Shown here: piece by piece, positions 34,831 to 46,372 of the stretch
Position numbering within the stretch: position 1 is the stretch's first letter
How the letters are laid out: every line of letters starts with the position of its first letter
Assembly (NCBI RefSeq): GCF_048544455.1
Contig: NC_133537.1
Coordinates: 314,608,238-314,672,237, forward strand
Length of the DNA stretch: 64,000 nt
Direction: 5' to 3'
Origin: Silene latifolia
Lineage: Eukaryota; Streptophyta; Magnoliopsida; Caryophyllales; Caryophyllaceae
Translations under genes and position numbers: made by a program
Notes under the pieces: generated by a model
The model's input: the letters and a program-made list of their open reading frames with translations, nothing else
Database searches by the model: none
What the model was told of the DNA's origin: nothing

Positions 34831-37800
34831 ATGAAGCCTCGTAGCATCTACTTAGATGAGCTAACCAACACCAGCAAGGACTTCAAAGTTAAGGTGAAAG
34901 TAGTTGAAAAACACCGGCCAAAGACGTCTCCTGCTAAGAAGCAATACCAAAGCTTGTTGTTTCAGGACGATAAGGCAAGCCTGTTCTCCCAGAAAAATGG
35001 CTAGCAGAATTTACTCTTCTAAACTAATGTTTATTTACTATATTATTGCATCTCAGCACTTCTCTTAGATCTGCAGTATATACAAATCAACATCTTTTAG
35101 CATAAACAGATAACAATTTTCCTCTACATAGCTAAGGGACATATTTATCTGCTATTTACATTGTGCTATTAATATATCATATGTTCAGTTATTATACAGT
35201 TAGTTTAACAACATTAACTTGTATTTTCGATATCAGACATTGATGGTCAGTATTTAGATGAGTTCGCAGTATCATTAAATACAAAAATATTAAAGTATAA
35301 GTAACATGTTTATATTAATTATACTAGATCTAGGATATTCTAATAAGGGTAAATAAATAAAGTATACTCTTAATGTGCTATACTATGATATACTAACAAT
35401 GATACTGCTCACCTGGTTAACAGGGGAGTATGATGCGTGGTGCTCTTTTTGATGACCAAGTTGTCGTATATGAAGTTGCAATCAAGCACAACAAGATCTA
35501 TGAAATAACCAACGTTCGTATTACTCCTCTTAATTATCAGATGTCGTATATGAAGTTGCAATCGAGTCTTGATTATCAGATGACCTTTAATACCATACCA
35601 TTGTGCAACCAGTTGATATTGATGATGATTCTGCTGTCATAAACTATCATCCAATTTCCCACCTACCTCGAGCAACAGACTACAGCGAAATGAAACCAAA
35701 TATATCTACACTTGCACCATGGAATTATATTATATTCTAATTAGATCTACTACATTATTGACATGTCTCGTATACACTGCAGATATTGTGGGCGTAGTTC
35801 TTTTCGTAGAGAACATCCACGACAGGTTAAAACATCAAAGAACAAAGAAGCCACTGTACGGGAAATTGTATTGATTGACCATAGGTAATCCATTATAATA
35901 CTTCAGATGTACTAAGTTTGTGATATTGAAAAAATTATAACGCAACAGCTAATATTACATGCTCTTTTAATTCTACAATCGCAGCACCACACAACCATTG
36001 TCAATCTCGATTTGGAATGAACTGGCAGAAGATAACTACACTATGCTGGTTCCAACTCCTGGAAAATTCAGGACAGTAGGACTGACAGCACTTAGAGTTT
36101 CAAACCATAAAGGTCATGCTCATTTGTAATACTTACATTTATATGCATGTTTACAGATATTTTAGGATAAAAAATCGTCAAGTTATTAATTCTAATCATA
36201 TTCTGTAGATTTCTCAATGACAACATCAGCATCAATTGTCTTCATACATTCGCCTACTGAGGAAAAAGCTGAATCACTTGCATCATGGTACTGAACAGGA
36301 ATAGCAGTATTGAACTAATCAACGCATGAATTCAATTAAAACTGGCACTGCTCATTTATTTACTATGTGCCTATATATGCAGGATGACTAGCCACCAGAC
36401 AGCTCTGACCCAAGTTCAAGCCAGACTTTTTAGTGTTAAGCTGCCTCTAGGTGCTGAAAGTACTAATAAGATTTCAGCTCTTCGTTCCAAAAAGGTACAG
36501 TAAGTTAAAATAATTACAGGTTGTTCAGTTGCTCAAATAAGTACACTCAAATACAGCCAGATCATCACACATATCCACTGAGTCGTGTACTGATAATATA
36601 CGCAGGCAAAATCAGCATTACAGGACGAGAGGCATTGGTTGGATGTGACTATTCCAAACGCTGAATTCCATAAGATCAATGCATACATGGGATGTTCAAA
36701 GTGTGGAAAGCGCTCTAGCATTCCACCAGGGCGTACATACACATGCGACACTTGCTCTAAGCCTGATTGTACTTCAGTCCCAAAGTAATACTTCAACACT
36801 TTTATACTTAAGCAGCCTCAAACATAGTCGCTATCTAATTATACACTTGCTCATACAACAATTTACAATTCTAATAATCAAATACGCATCTTGGATAACC
36901 CAGACAATTGCAAACCTAATGCATAACCAAACATATTATAGGGTCACATTCACGTGCGAAATCTCAGATGGAACTGGATCCTTGCCACTCACTGCATTTA
37001 CAACAACAACTGAAAATCTGTTCAGGATGTCAGCAGCTGACATATTCCACATGAAGCACACTGTGAGTCTAACAGCAAATGCCTTAAGCTACTAAACTAT
37101 TTTATCAATTTTCATGGATTAAGTTCTATTTCTTGATTACTGTTTAAATGCATTGTCATTTGCGTTAATTGTTCACGTATTGCGTTTTTTAACCTGGTTA
37201 ATTTTATTGGCTAATTTCTTCTATTTTCATTTAATGTTTTCAGATCTGTAATTCGCGTTTTAACAAATGTTCATGTATTGTGTTTTTCAAATCTGGATAA
37301 TTTTATCTGCTAATTTATTCCTTTTACATTGAATGATATTGGTTTCTTCATTAGTGTTTATTACTTTTTCGTTGCGCAACAGTACTCTTCTTGATGTTAA
37401 TAAATCCAAAACTCATACCTCGCAGGATGACGAACAAACTTTTACAGCGGTGCAAGAATTACTTCGTCTTAATTCTTTCAGAGTTCAAGTTGGTCCAGCT
37501 GCAGCACTTTCAATAAATAATTTATTAAAGTGGGTAGTGAAGCAGGTGGTTATTGATGGTGACGATGGCAATGCTTCAAAAAAAGAAGCTACTGAAAAAG
37601 TTTCTGCACAGACAGAAACTGTGAATACTTCTGAGGAATTACAGCCTAAATCAGACAGCTCCTTAAACCATCATGCAGGCAATAAACTTGCTAATCCTAC
37701 AGTGCTAGCAACTGAAGCTGTCACTAATGACCTTGCAGCCTCCAGTGTTTTTGTTGATACAACTAACCTTGCAGAAACCAAACCAAGTGGCAATGCTAAT

Positions 37801-37881
37801 CTCAATCTACCACTCGCACAACTTATCAAGAAGAATGCTAAGAAAGACAAAGCAGGTTCTCCATCTGCACATCTTTCATAA
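34831..37881 (+). pseudogene. Helitron-associated RPA70-like single-strand DNA-binding protein, about nine exons
   Basis: Plant Helitrons often carry RPA1-like genes whose OB folds bind single-stranded DNA. Proposed exons: 34831-34974 (MKPRSIYLDELTNTSKDFKV), 35424-about 35600, 35783-35884, 35985-36112, 36209-36287, 36383-36494, 36606-36784, 36942-37062 and 37426-37881. Most are bounded by AG acceptors and GT donors; exon 1 would use a GCAAGC donor. OB-fold sequence is seen in GALFDDQVVVYE and ITNVRITPLN. A zinc ribbon of the RPA70 DBD-C type is CSKCGKRSSIPPGRTYTC plus DTC (36690-36755). A direct repeat of about 23 bp in exon 2 (35461 and 35541) and a probable frameshift in exon 3 suggest decay. 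Confidence 0.75.
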
Positions 37882-39399
37882 AACAGCTAAAGACCAGGCT
37901 CAGAATTAACGCAAGAATATAAATATTAAATAAGGATGTTGGCCTGTCTTTTAATATTTTGTTGAACTAGGTCTGAGACTGAACAATTTCATAAACTACA
38001 AGACCTGTAAAATGGCCAGTGCGTAGTGTATTTTGTAGCATTGCTTGCTTTTGTTTGTAATATAAACTAAGAAGCAATCTGAATCTCTTTTGGGTTTGTT
38101 AGTACTCCTTAAGTGTTTTATGCGCTCATATATGCTGTTATAGTTCATTTTTTTCAGAAATTGGAAAGACGTGATCGTCACCACATCAAAGGTTTTAAAA
38201 CTATAGTTGTGGCGAGATCAGCTGTTTTTTCCTGTAGGATGTTGAATTAGTTTGCTTCTTTGTCTGTGTTTTCCAATGTTATCGCTGATTTGTGTTGGGC
38301 GCTCTTGTCTCAGCAGTGGTTGGCGAATCCACTGGCTTAGATAGATTCCACTTTAATAGGTTTAGTTAGTTTTGGTTATGTCACCAATGTGAATAGCGAA
38401 CATCTTGTTATTCATGTATGTACGGTCCAGGATTCCTCACTGTGAGCAATACTGTGATTATTCGGGCATCCATAACTTTTGGGCTAATTTTCCGTAACTA
38501 CCTGGGGCAACTGCTTACCTGGTCGTTTGTTTGGGTGAAGTTTTGGACTTTCTCCCCGTGCTATATTAAGGTTCATTACTATTGTCATATATGTGTTTCT
38601 CTTTCTATCTGTCTTCAATTGAGGTTGGTTTGTGATGAGCAACTAACTTGAACTGTTACAAAATTCAGACCCTTCTTTCTGTGCAGACATTTATAATAGA
38701 AGGGGCGACTGATATTTATGTTATTGAGTAATTGGGGGCTTATTGCTTCAGTCTCATAGTAAAGTAGCAAAAAATAACGAATTCTTATTTCTCTTAAAAA
38801 ATCACAACGTTTGTTTAAGGGATTATTGTTTAATTGTAATAGGGGTATAGTTAAAATGGTGTAGGCAAGGTACAAAAGAGGAGGAGAACAAGATAAAGAG
38901 AACAAATGTAGGTGCTTGGTTTTGTTAAGATTAAGGGGCATAAGTGTGGATAGATGGTCTGAGTTAAAAAGAGGAAGGGTAAAGGAGAGAGGAAGAGAAA
39001 AAGAATTGAGTAAGAGAGAGATTACCTCTGCTTTATTTTGATGAGAATGGAAAGAAACAGTGAAAGTAATCTATGCTTAATTTTGTTCGGGATAAAGGAC
39101 AGGGGTATTAGGGGGTAGAGGAAGGGAGAGATAGTCTCTCTTTCCAAACTATAAATTGCACAGAGTAGTTTTATACGATAAACGATTTTAGTTAATTCTA
39201 TGATTTTATAGAATTTAATCGCATATAAGTTATTATTTTATATGGATACTAGAAGTTTGAAAAACTATTCTCCCCTTACGATTGGCAAATTTATATATTT
39301 AAAGTTCAATATGCAAATTTTTTTTTTCGAATAATCATTTAGGCTAGATGAACTATATGCAAGCTTCCCATTTTAGAGTTGAGATTAACTGATGAAAAT
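37882..39399. other. Non-coding region downstream of RPA-like gene
   Basis: T-rich then purine-rich sequence without recognisable coding content; short ORFs on both strands lack conserved motifs. An AGAGGAAGGGTAAAGGAGAGAGG-type purine-rich stretch lies at about 38960-39140. Confidence 0.4.
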
Positions 39400-40395
39400 T
39401 TCATATCAATTAGGAATTCTAATTTAGCTATACTCATGTGAACTATCAGCATCACTAAACTTTAAGGATTCAGTTGCTTGCTAATGTATTAAAATCTTTG
39501 ATATAGTATATGAAGACTGTACTTTAGTAATGTTTTGCAATCTAAACTCCGTTATAATATGTTTCTGTTGTAATAAGTTAGGCCATAATCTTAGTAATTA
39601 GAGAGGTAAGTAGATTGGGTACCACACTACCTTTTTTTTAATAGACATCCTCTACTTTGTTTTGTAGAAGTTCGAGGAGAAAGAGAAGGAGAAAGATAGT
39701 CTATGCTTGCATTTTGTTTTGATATACAGGCGGGGGATAAAAGAGAGTAAATAGTAGGATAGTAGAAGAAAAAGTAGTTGCCTAATTATATTCATATTAA
39801 GATAGGGGTTGGGACGAGAGAGAAAGACAAGGATAAGAAGAAAGGAAAAAGCGACAAATACTGTTGAGATTAGGGGATGAGGGTGAGGAAGATTTCATAT
39901 CAATTAGGAATTCTAATTCGGCTATACTTATATGAACTATTAGCATCACTAAACTTTAAAGAATAATTTGCTTTCTAGTTGATTAAAATCTCTGATATAG
40001 TATATGAAGACTGTACTTTAGTAATGTTTTGCAGTTTAAACTCTGTTATAATATGTTTCTGTTGTAATTAGTTAGGCCATAATCTTGGTAATTATAAAGG
40101 CGAGTAAATTGGGTAAAACACTACCTTTTTTTTTTTTAATAGACAGCCTCTACTTTATTTTGTAGAAGTTCGAGGATAAAGAGAAAGAGAGAGATAGTCT
40201 ACGCTTGCATTTTGTTTTGATATACAGGTGGGGGATAAAAGAGAGTAAATAGTGGGATAATAGGAGAAGAAGTATTTGCCCAATTATATTCATATTAAAA
40301 TAAGGGTTAAGACAAGATAGAAAGAGAGGGTTAAGAAAAAAGGAGAAAGCGACAAATACTGTTGAGATTAGGAGAAGAGGGTGGATGGGGGAATA
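39400..40395. repeat. 494-bp tandem duplication
   Basis: The sequence from TCATATCAATTAGGAATTC at 39401 is repeated from 39895, an offset of 494 bp. Both copies run through GAAGACTGTACTTTAGTAATG, GTTAGGCCATAATCTT, an ACTACC poly-T run and TATACAGGxGGGGGATAAAA to GCGACAAATACTGTTGAGA (39853 and 40348). There are scattered substitutions. A third, inverted copy of its first 180 bp is at 34387-34562. A 60-bp direct repeat (AGTGATCGCTTTATATAAC) at about 40695 and 40791 is separate. Confidence 0.85.
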
Positions 40396-41292
40396 GAGGT
40401 AAGAGGAGATAGTTTCAGCATACTTGGCTTTATCCAAATTCGTTCAAACCATAGTTAAAAGGATGAGCGTAAAGCATGATTAGGGCAGTCAAACGAAATA
40501 TTTAGAAGACCAATTGAATGGGGCAAGGTTGAGATGCAACACTGATCTTATATGCAAGATACATTAAATAGAAGTTTGTATTGATCTCTTTATTTAAAAT
40601 TATGGCCGAGGATCCTGCGTAATCATAACCATGCTTTTACAAATACATGTGTAAGACAGTACAACCGAAACCATTTCATTTAAATAGAAACTTTTAGTGA
40701 TCGCTTTATATAACTTTACAAAAACATCCATTAGATCTATAAAGTTATAAAATAGTTTATGTAATGTAGCACCTTTATATAAGTTTTAGTGATCGCTTTA
40801 TATAACTCTAAAAAAACATCCGTTAGATCTCTGTGTGCTGCATTGACATAATCGTACTTTCAAAGCATGTGGACAATCGATAATTAATCCCTAGAGATTT
40901 GTGCACATTTCCATATTACATTGTACCTTCAACTACTGCATTGGGTACAAGTCTATCAAAAAAAGGGGGGGGGGGGGGGAATGTCAAAGGATAGTGGGGT
41001 TTTGAGAACTTAACTTTTTTTAATTCTAAATTGTTTATACCATAATAATACATTTTACATTGTAATTCTCTAAATTCCACTCATATTCAATGACGTCACA
41101 GTGATATGACTTCAATGTTCATGCACAGCCAAGTTGAGTGTAGTCAAATAAGAAAAAACAGAAAATGAAGAGGTGGAATCACTGTTCATATGAAATCATT
41201 AAGTCCTTGTATTATTCATCTTCTTCCTAAATATATTTAAAAAAAAGTAACCACCAAATTACCGTTAAATTCGCTCATAACTCTTAATTACC

Positions 41293-43238
41293 ATACCTAT
41301 TTTTACCTGCACACGACCCTCATACCATAATGAATTAGACAAGGAAGAGTTCATTGCCAAGTATGTGTAATATCACGGTTTTATGAGTCTTTGGGTACTC
41401 TATCGAGTGAGGCTTACTCTGTCGAGTAAGTATGTTTTGTATACAAAACAGTAGTATGCCTGTAGGGTACTCGATCGAGTAGCCTTGACACTCGATCGAG
41501 TAAGTGGCACTCGATCGAGTACGTGACCTACTCGATCGAGTAAGTCGGTTATCGGGTGATGTTTGACGGGTTTTGTTAATAATGCGGATTAACATATAAT
41601 ACTCCGTCATCTTTCCATAAACACTTTTACAAACCTAAAAATACAAAAAGGAGAGATTGCAAACTACGTTGTTCGATTCATTCGCATTATTGGCAAATCC
41701 CGGAGCTAGAGGTGTCGGTTTCCTTTGTTCTTTATACCATTGTGATCCTTGCGTCAAGGGTAAGTTCTACGTACCATTTTTATAGCATTTGGTTAATGTT
41801 GGTTAAACCCTAATTTGGGAATTTGGGGGTTTTTATGTTTTATGTGGTTAATGTAGTAATTGTATGAATATATGTATAGGAGGAGGATTCGTAGAGGAGA
41901 GATTTTGAGACAGCTGCTAGATCGTCTGATTTGTGATTACATTCCAGGTAGGGTTTCCCTACTCAGTATTAATTACATGATGTGGTTGGTGGTTTCGTTA
42001 AGATTGTTGTTAAAGTATATTGTTGGTGTTTGTGACGGTTGTTGATTATTATCGTTGTTTGTTGTTGTATCTGTCTGTGATCTTCGGGGAGTGTCCCTGG
42101 ATTAGTGGAGTCACTTGCGAGAGTGGCTTCACGCCTTTGATTCGCCTTCTGTGGAACCCGCCACAGAAGGGATGTGCACATTAATGAACATGGGTTTATC
42201 GCTCGATGGATATGAGCGGGGCTTAGGTAGGAACGGCTGCGGTCCCCCACTGGCGGTGTGGAGTACCTATTACGATGGGTGCTCTGGCAGGACTACACAC
42301 TTTAGTGTGTAGTCAGTTATGTGGAGATTGATTATGGAGACTGGGGTTTGATGTGACGATTGAGCTGCTTGGCATTTGCTTTATTGTAATTTGTATTATG
42401 TAATTAGTACTGACCCCGTTGTTTATGTTGTAAAACTGTGGTGATCCATTCAGGGATGGTGAGAAGTTGTTGAGCAGGTTTGATATGGTGCATTTGGGCT
42501 AGCTGGGATGAGTCATCATTTGGCATTAGAAGAGTATTCCGCTGTGTCAGACGATGTCTGTAGTTGTTTAGTCTTGCTAGTAGACAATTTTGATTTTGGA
42601 TGTATTGGATTTGTCAGTTTTGGTTTGGAACATGTAATCACTTAACTATATTTACTTTTAAAGTACGTTTCTTTATTGTCTTATGATATTTATTGCCTCG
42701 GGTAACCGAGATGGTGACGTTCCTATACCTGAGTGGTCCTGGTAAGGCACTTGGAGTAAGGGGGTGTCACAGTATGGGACATGGAAAGAAGAACAGTTTG
42801 TGTGTAAGGATATTTTTGCGACAAATAGTGTGAAAGAGGCAATGCTAAGTGGCAATCGAGATCATCATGAGTTCCTAACTTTAGAGGCGATGGTCACTAA
42901 TGTCTTTAACAAGCTCGCTGACTCTGATAAAAAAATCATGATCGAAGTGTGCAAGTGTTGGGCAAAATGGTTCCTTTTGTGTCCTGAGACATCAAAAGTG
43001 AATCGTGATTATGAACGGCAGTTAGTGAGGTATAACCATGATGGTGATTATGCTTACAAGGACCGGTAAGTTGGTACAAAGATTTTGCCAGTGCCAATAC
43101 TTAAGGACCGACAAAGCTTGGTCTGACTTCCACCGGGAAATGGAAAGGCGAGCAAGGTGACAGTCACGCGAGGAGGCCTACATGGTGTATGAAGCTGAAG
43201 ATTCAGGCAGTGATGGTTACTACGATTCTGACTGCTAA
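41293..43238 (+). pseudogene. F-box-like gene, copy 1, split by a solo LTR
   Basis: The 5' part (41293-41365) reads IPIFTCTRPSYHNELDKEEF then IAKY. The frame continues after the solo LTR at 42772 with GTWKEEQFVCKDIFATNSV and AMVTNVFNKLADSDKKIM, then EVCKCWAKWF. The last part has an F-box-like pattern (Leu-rich start, IF-x-KL-x-x-SDKK, VCK-x-W). F-box proteins bind SKP1 in ubiquitin ligases; that role is only inferred here. The codon aligned with the start of copy 2 is ATA, so the start is lost. A one-base shift near 43068 precedes QRFCQCQYLRTDKAW. A TGA at 43158 is followed in frame by MVYEAEDSGSDGYYDSDC and TAA at 43236. Confidence 0.65.
41366..42771 (+). mobile_element. Solo gypsy LTR, 1406 bp, inside a coding exon
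   Basis: It starts TGTAATATCACGG and ends GGGGGTGTCACA, flanked by the exact 5-bp duplication GTATG (41361-41365 and 42772-42776). It is homologous, in opposite orientation, to the LTR at 57975-59365; shared pieces include the GGTCCCCCACTGGCGG segment and the end GGTAAGGCAC...GGGGGTG. Near its 5' end are four palindromic ACTCGATCGAGTA-type units (41469-41543). No internal region remains, so it arose by LTR-LTR recombination. Confidence 0.95.
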
Positions 43239-45352
43239 TTGTTTCGTTGCGCTTGCAACTCAGAAGCTTACTGCATGATGGGTTATTTTTTTCTTTTTAT
43301 CTTTATAATTATGAATAGTCTGCCTTTTGCATGTAACATACAGACTTACGAATAGCGCGTAAAAGCCTTTTACGGCTTAACCGGTTAATGTACTAAGCGT
43401 CGAACTAGCTGTTTTGCCTCTTGGCCTGCCTTGTTATATTTTTTTAAAGCCAAGCGCAGATTTAGATCTGTTTTAAATGTATATTGGATATTGATTACAT
43501 ATTTATCAGTTGCACAAGTATGGTATGCTGCATCCCATCGCCCAAAACTCAGAGGTTAGCTAGGCCCTTTTAACCAAAGTAAGTTTATTGAGGATGGTCG
43601 AAGATGTGTTGTTTTACATTCCTTCTGACTTGTGCTGTATATAGAATATTCAACAGTGATTGTGTTGTGGTAGTTTTTACTGGCGCCATATTTAATTTGT
43701 TTCTTACACTCTAGCTTATCCTAACTACAACTACAAACGTGATGCTATCAATGGCTTGACCTACAGAAGACTCTTTTTGACTGAAAATGCAAGCATTCCT
43801 TTCTGACTATATCTTGTATACATATCTCGTATGTAGCTTAACAGTCACTTTGAACCAAACTCCTCTCCAACCTCTTTTGCTGTCATTAGTGAAGATCAAC
43901 TTTAACTCCTCTATGAGCTTCTTGACCTTGCTTGTGGAATTGCATCCGTTGAAGCAAGTCTGACCATACAGTCTTAGTGAAATGTTGATGATTTTGATTG
44001 CACCTTTTTAGCCATCTGAAACCCTCTTGATCGCAGGCTGTCCACAATGCCAAACTTACCCTGCCAGAGATAAAATCACCTAATGACTTCGGACAATTTT
44101 GGGATGGAGAAGTTAGTGACATTTTTGTTTCAAGGCTTTAGCAATATTAACAAGTAAAACATTCTTGACAATAAGAATTGGTGTAAAAAAAACTTATTTG
44201 TTTTGTGGTTATGATAATTGCTGGATATGGTTTACACCTTGAAATTGATTCGTCATTATGATTCTTTGTAAGATGAGTGAAGAGGGGTCTCTTCAGATTC
44301 CTTAAGATCGATTTATTAACCAAGAAAATTGATCACAGTAGCAACAATTGAGAATGTTTTTGCCATTATGCGAGAAAGGGGTTAGTCAAAGCCGTATAGG
44401 TCAAGGCACAACTTATAGTAGAGTGAGATTTGGGACATGAGTAAATCGATTGGGTTTGAGGTTATCCTATTGATTAGTAAAACAACTTACGAGTTGTCAT
44501 GCTATCTAGGATTTTCCTTCTACTCTCATCTAAACCCTAGTTATCTAACCTAATATCTTACCTAGGGTTTCGAGTTGGGTGGCCGGCATATGAGCCGTTT
44601 TTCCTCCTTGTTCGAATTCTCCTTGTGCAAGTTAAGGTTTAGAATAAATCTTAGTGGTAATATTTGATTAGAGATTTTTTATCTCTTTTATATTATTAAA
44701 ATTTATTCTTGTAATAGCTCTAAAAGTAACTGGTATGTATGACTTTAGTTTTCAAAAAAAAAAAATGAATTGCACTTTTTATAAACGTATATATGTGCTT
44801 TTTTAAAAAAAATATATAAAAAGCCATAAAATGAACTGTGTAACAAGTTATTAATAGATCATGAAAGCGTGTTACAATTATGTTGTATTATTTAAATTTA
44901 AACATAGCAAATAAATTACTCTCTAGATAAGAGGAAAGGGCCAATAACTAATTGACAAGTATAACAAAATTAATGAAAATGATAAAATTACTTATAAAGT
45001 TTATTCTTGAAATATACAGGAGCACAAATAACTTTAACACCCAAAAATAGAAAAAGACAACAAATAACTGGGACAGAAAAGTGCAATGCAAACAAACATA
45101 ACATCAGTTGAGGCAACTTGCGACTGTACCAACAAACTTACTTTTATCTGTTAACCGCTTAAACACATCTAAAATACTGACATCATTTTGATTAGACAGC
45201 ACTGTTCATAGATATGAGATCTCTTGTTACAGTCGTCAAAGTAATTACGCTTGAAAGACTGTGTATCTGCCTTAATAGTCCATGCTTTTTAGGAGTTCAC
45301 GCAAACACCTTAACCATTCATCATGACTAATTAAATCATTTGTCCCCTCATA
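43239..45352. other. Non-coding spacer between F-box-like copies
   Basis: No credible gene was found. A 7-bp stem hairpin CGTAAAAGCCTTTTACG sits at about 43359. Elsewhere it is AT-rich with A- and T-runs near 44750-44820. Confidence 0.45.
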
Positions 45353-45363
45353 TTCTATATAAA
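45353..45363 (+). promoter_or_regulatory. TATA box of F-box-like copy 2
   Basis: TCTATATAAAC lies 98 bp upstream of the ATG at 45461, with an A/C-rich leader between them. This spacing is normal for a plant promoter with a 60-70-nt 5' leader. Confidence 0.5.
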
Positions 45364-45460
45364 CAAACCCCAAAAATAATCCCCATGCAATTCATTAATT
45401 TTCCTTCTTAAAGCATCAGTTACCACCAAGAATTGTAACATTCAGTAATAACTAAACATA

Positions 45461-45953
45461 ATGGCAAACTTTCACTGCCCCAGGCTTGTGTACCAAGATG
45501 CAAGTGACAAACAGATCTTTGTTCACAAATACATGACATGGAAACCAGAAACGTACACCTGCAAGGATATCTTTACAACCAACAGCATTGAAAAGGCGGC
45601 TCCAAATGACGGTGTGGAGGCACATGAAGTCCTAACTTTGGAACCAATTGTGATCAGCATTTTCGACAAGCTTCCAAAATCTGATAAAAAGAATATGTCG
45701 CAGGTCTGTAAGTGTTGGGCAAAATGGTTTATTGTGGGAACAGATTGTGCGGGAGAACTATGAGGGCATGGTTACGCTGACAAGGAAAGGAAAGGTTGTT
45801 GAAAGATTTTGCGAATGCACCTATTACAGGACCAACAAAGAAAAGAAGGCATATCACAGAAAATTGGAGAAAAAGTAAAGAAAAAGGGACGAGTACATAA
45901 TGTACTTTTCAGAAGCATTTGGAAGTGAGGGGTACTATGACTCGGACTGTTAA
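45461..45953 (+). pseudogene. F-box-like gene, copy 2
   Basis: It begins MANFHCPRLVYQDASDKQIF and is collinear with copy 1: YMTWKPETYTCKDIFTTNSI, then VLTLEPIVISIFDKLPKSDK and MSQVCKCWAKWF. The F-box-like stretch covers residues of about 62-93. The annotated frame ends at 45763, but one base shift near 45745 leads to EQIVRENYEGMVTLTRKGKV and RFCECTYYRTNKEKKAYHRK, matching the C-terminus of copy 1. This frame meets TAA at 45876 and then continues to DEYIMYFSEAFGSEGYYDSD-C and TAA at 45951. No intron explains the shift. I do not recognise the family beyond the F-box-like core. Confidence 0.55.
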
Positions 45954-46372
45954 GTGCGTAGATGTCCTGCCTACATACCTACAAACTGTTGCATGTATGT
46001 TTTTCTTTTTTAGTTCCTGTTGAAGTAATCTACTATCCTAGGAAGTCTACCTTTTTGTTTGTCCTATATAGACTCCTGCTTGTCGTCTGTAGGTCGTAAT
46101 GTCGTTCTAGACAACTGTGCCAAATGTAGGCGTACGATTCGTGTTTTGGACTTTGCTGTATTGCATCTGAACCAAATGTTGTCTTCTATATAACGTGTTT
46201 GTGTTCAAATCTCTTAATCTCTTCAAGCAACTTAATAGATAATCACAGGTTGAGAGCCTAAGAAACAAACTGTAGAGATTCATGTTTCAGGTCACGTAAT
46301 ATCTACGATGCGCCATAAATTCTATATACATTCAACGTTGTCTGAATAAGAAAAACTAGCCTAAATGGACTA

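Noticed and set aside
40150..40437. Minus-strand 95-residue hydrophobic frame
   Set aside because: It is antisense to the purine-rich second copy of the 494-bp duplication; Leu/Ser/Phe richness follows from base composition.
43359..43375. CGTAAAAGCCTTTTACG hairpin as another Helitron 3' end
   Set aside because: Not GC-rich and no CTAG/CTRR within 10-12 bases downstream.
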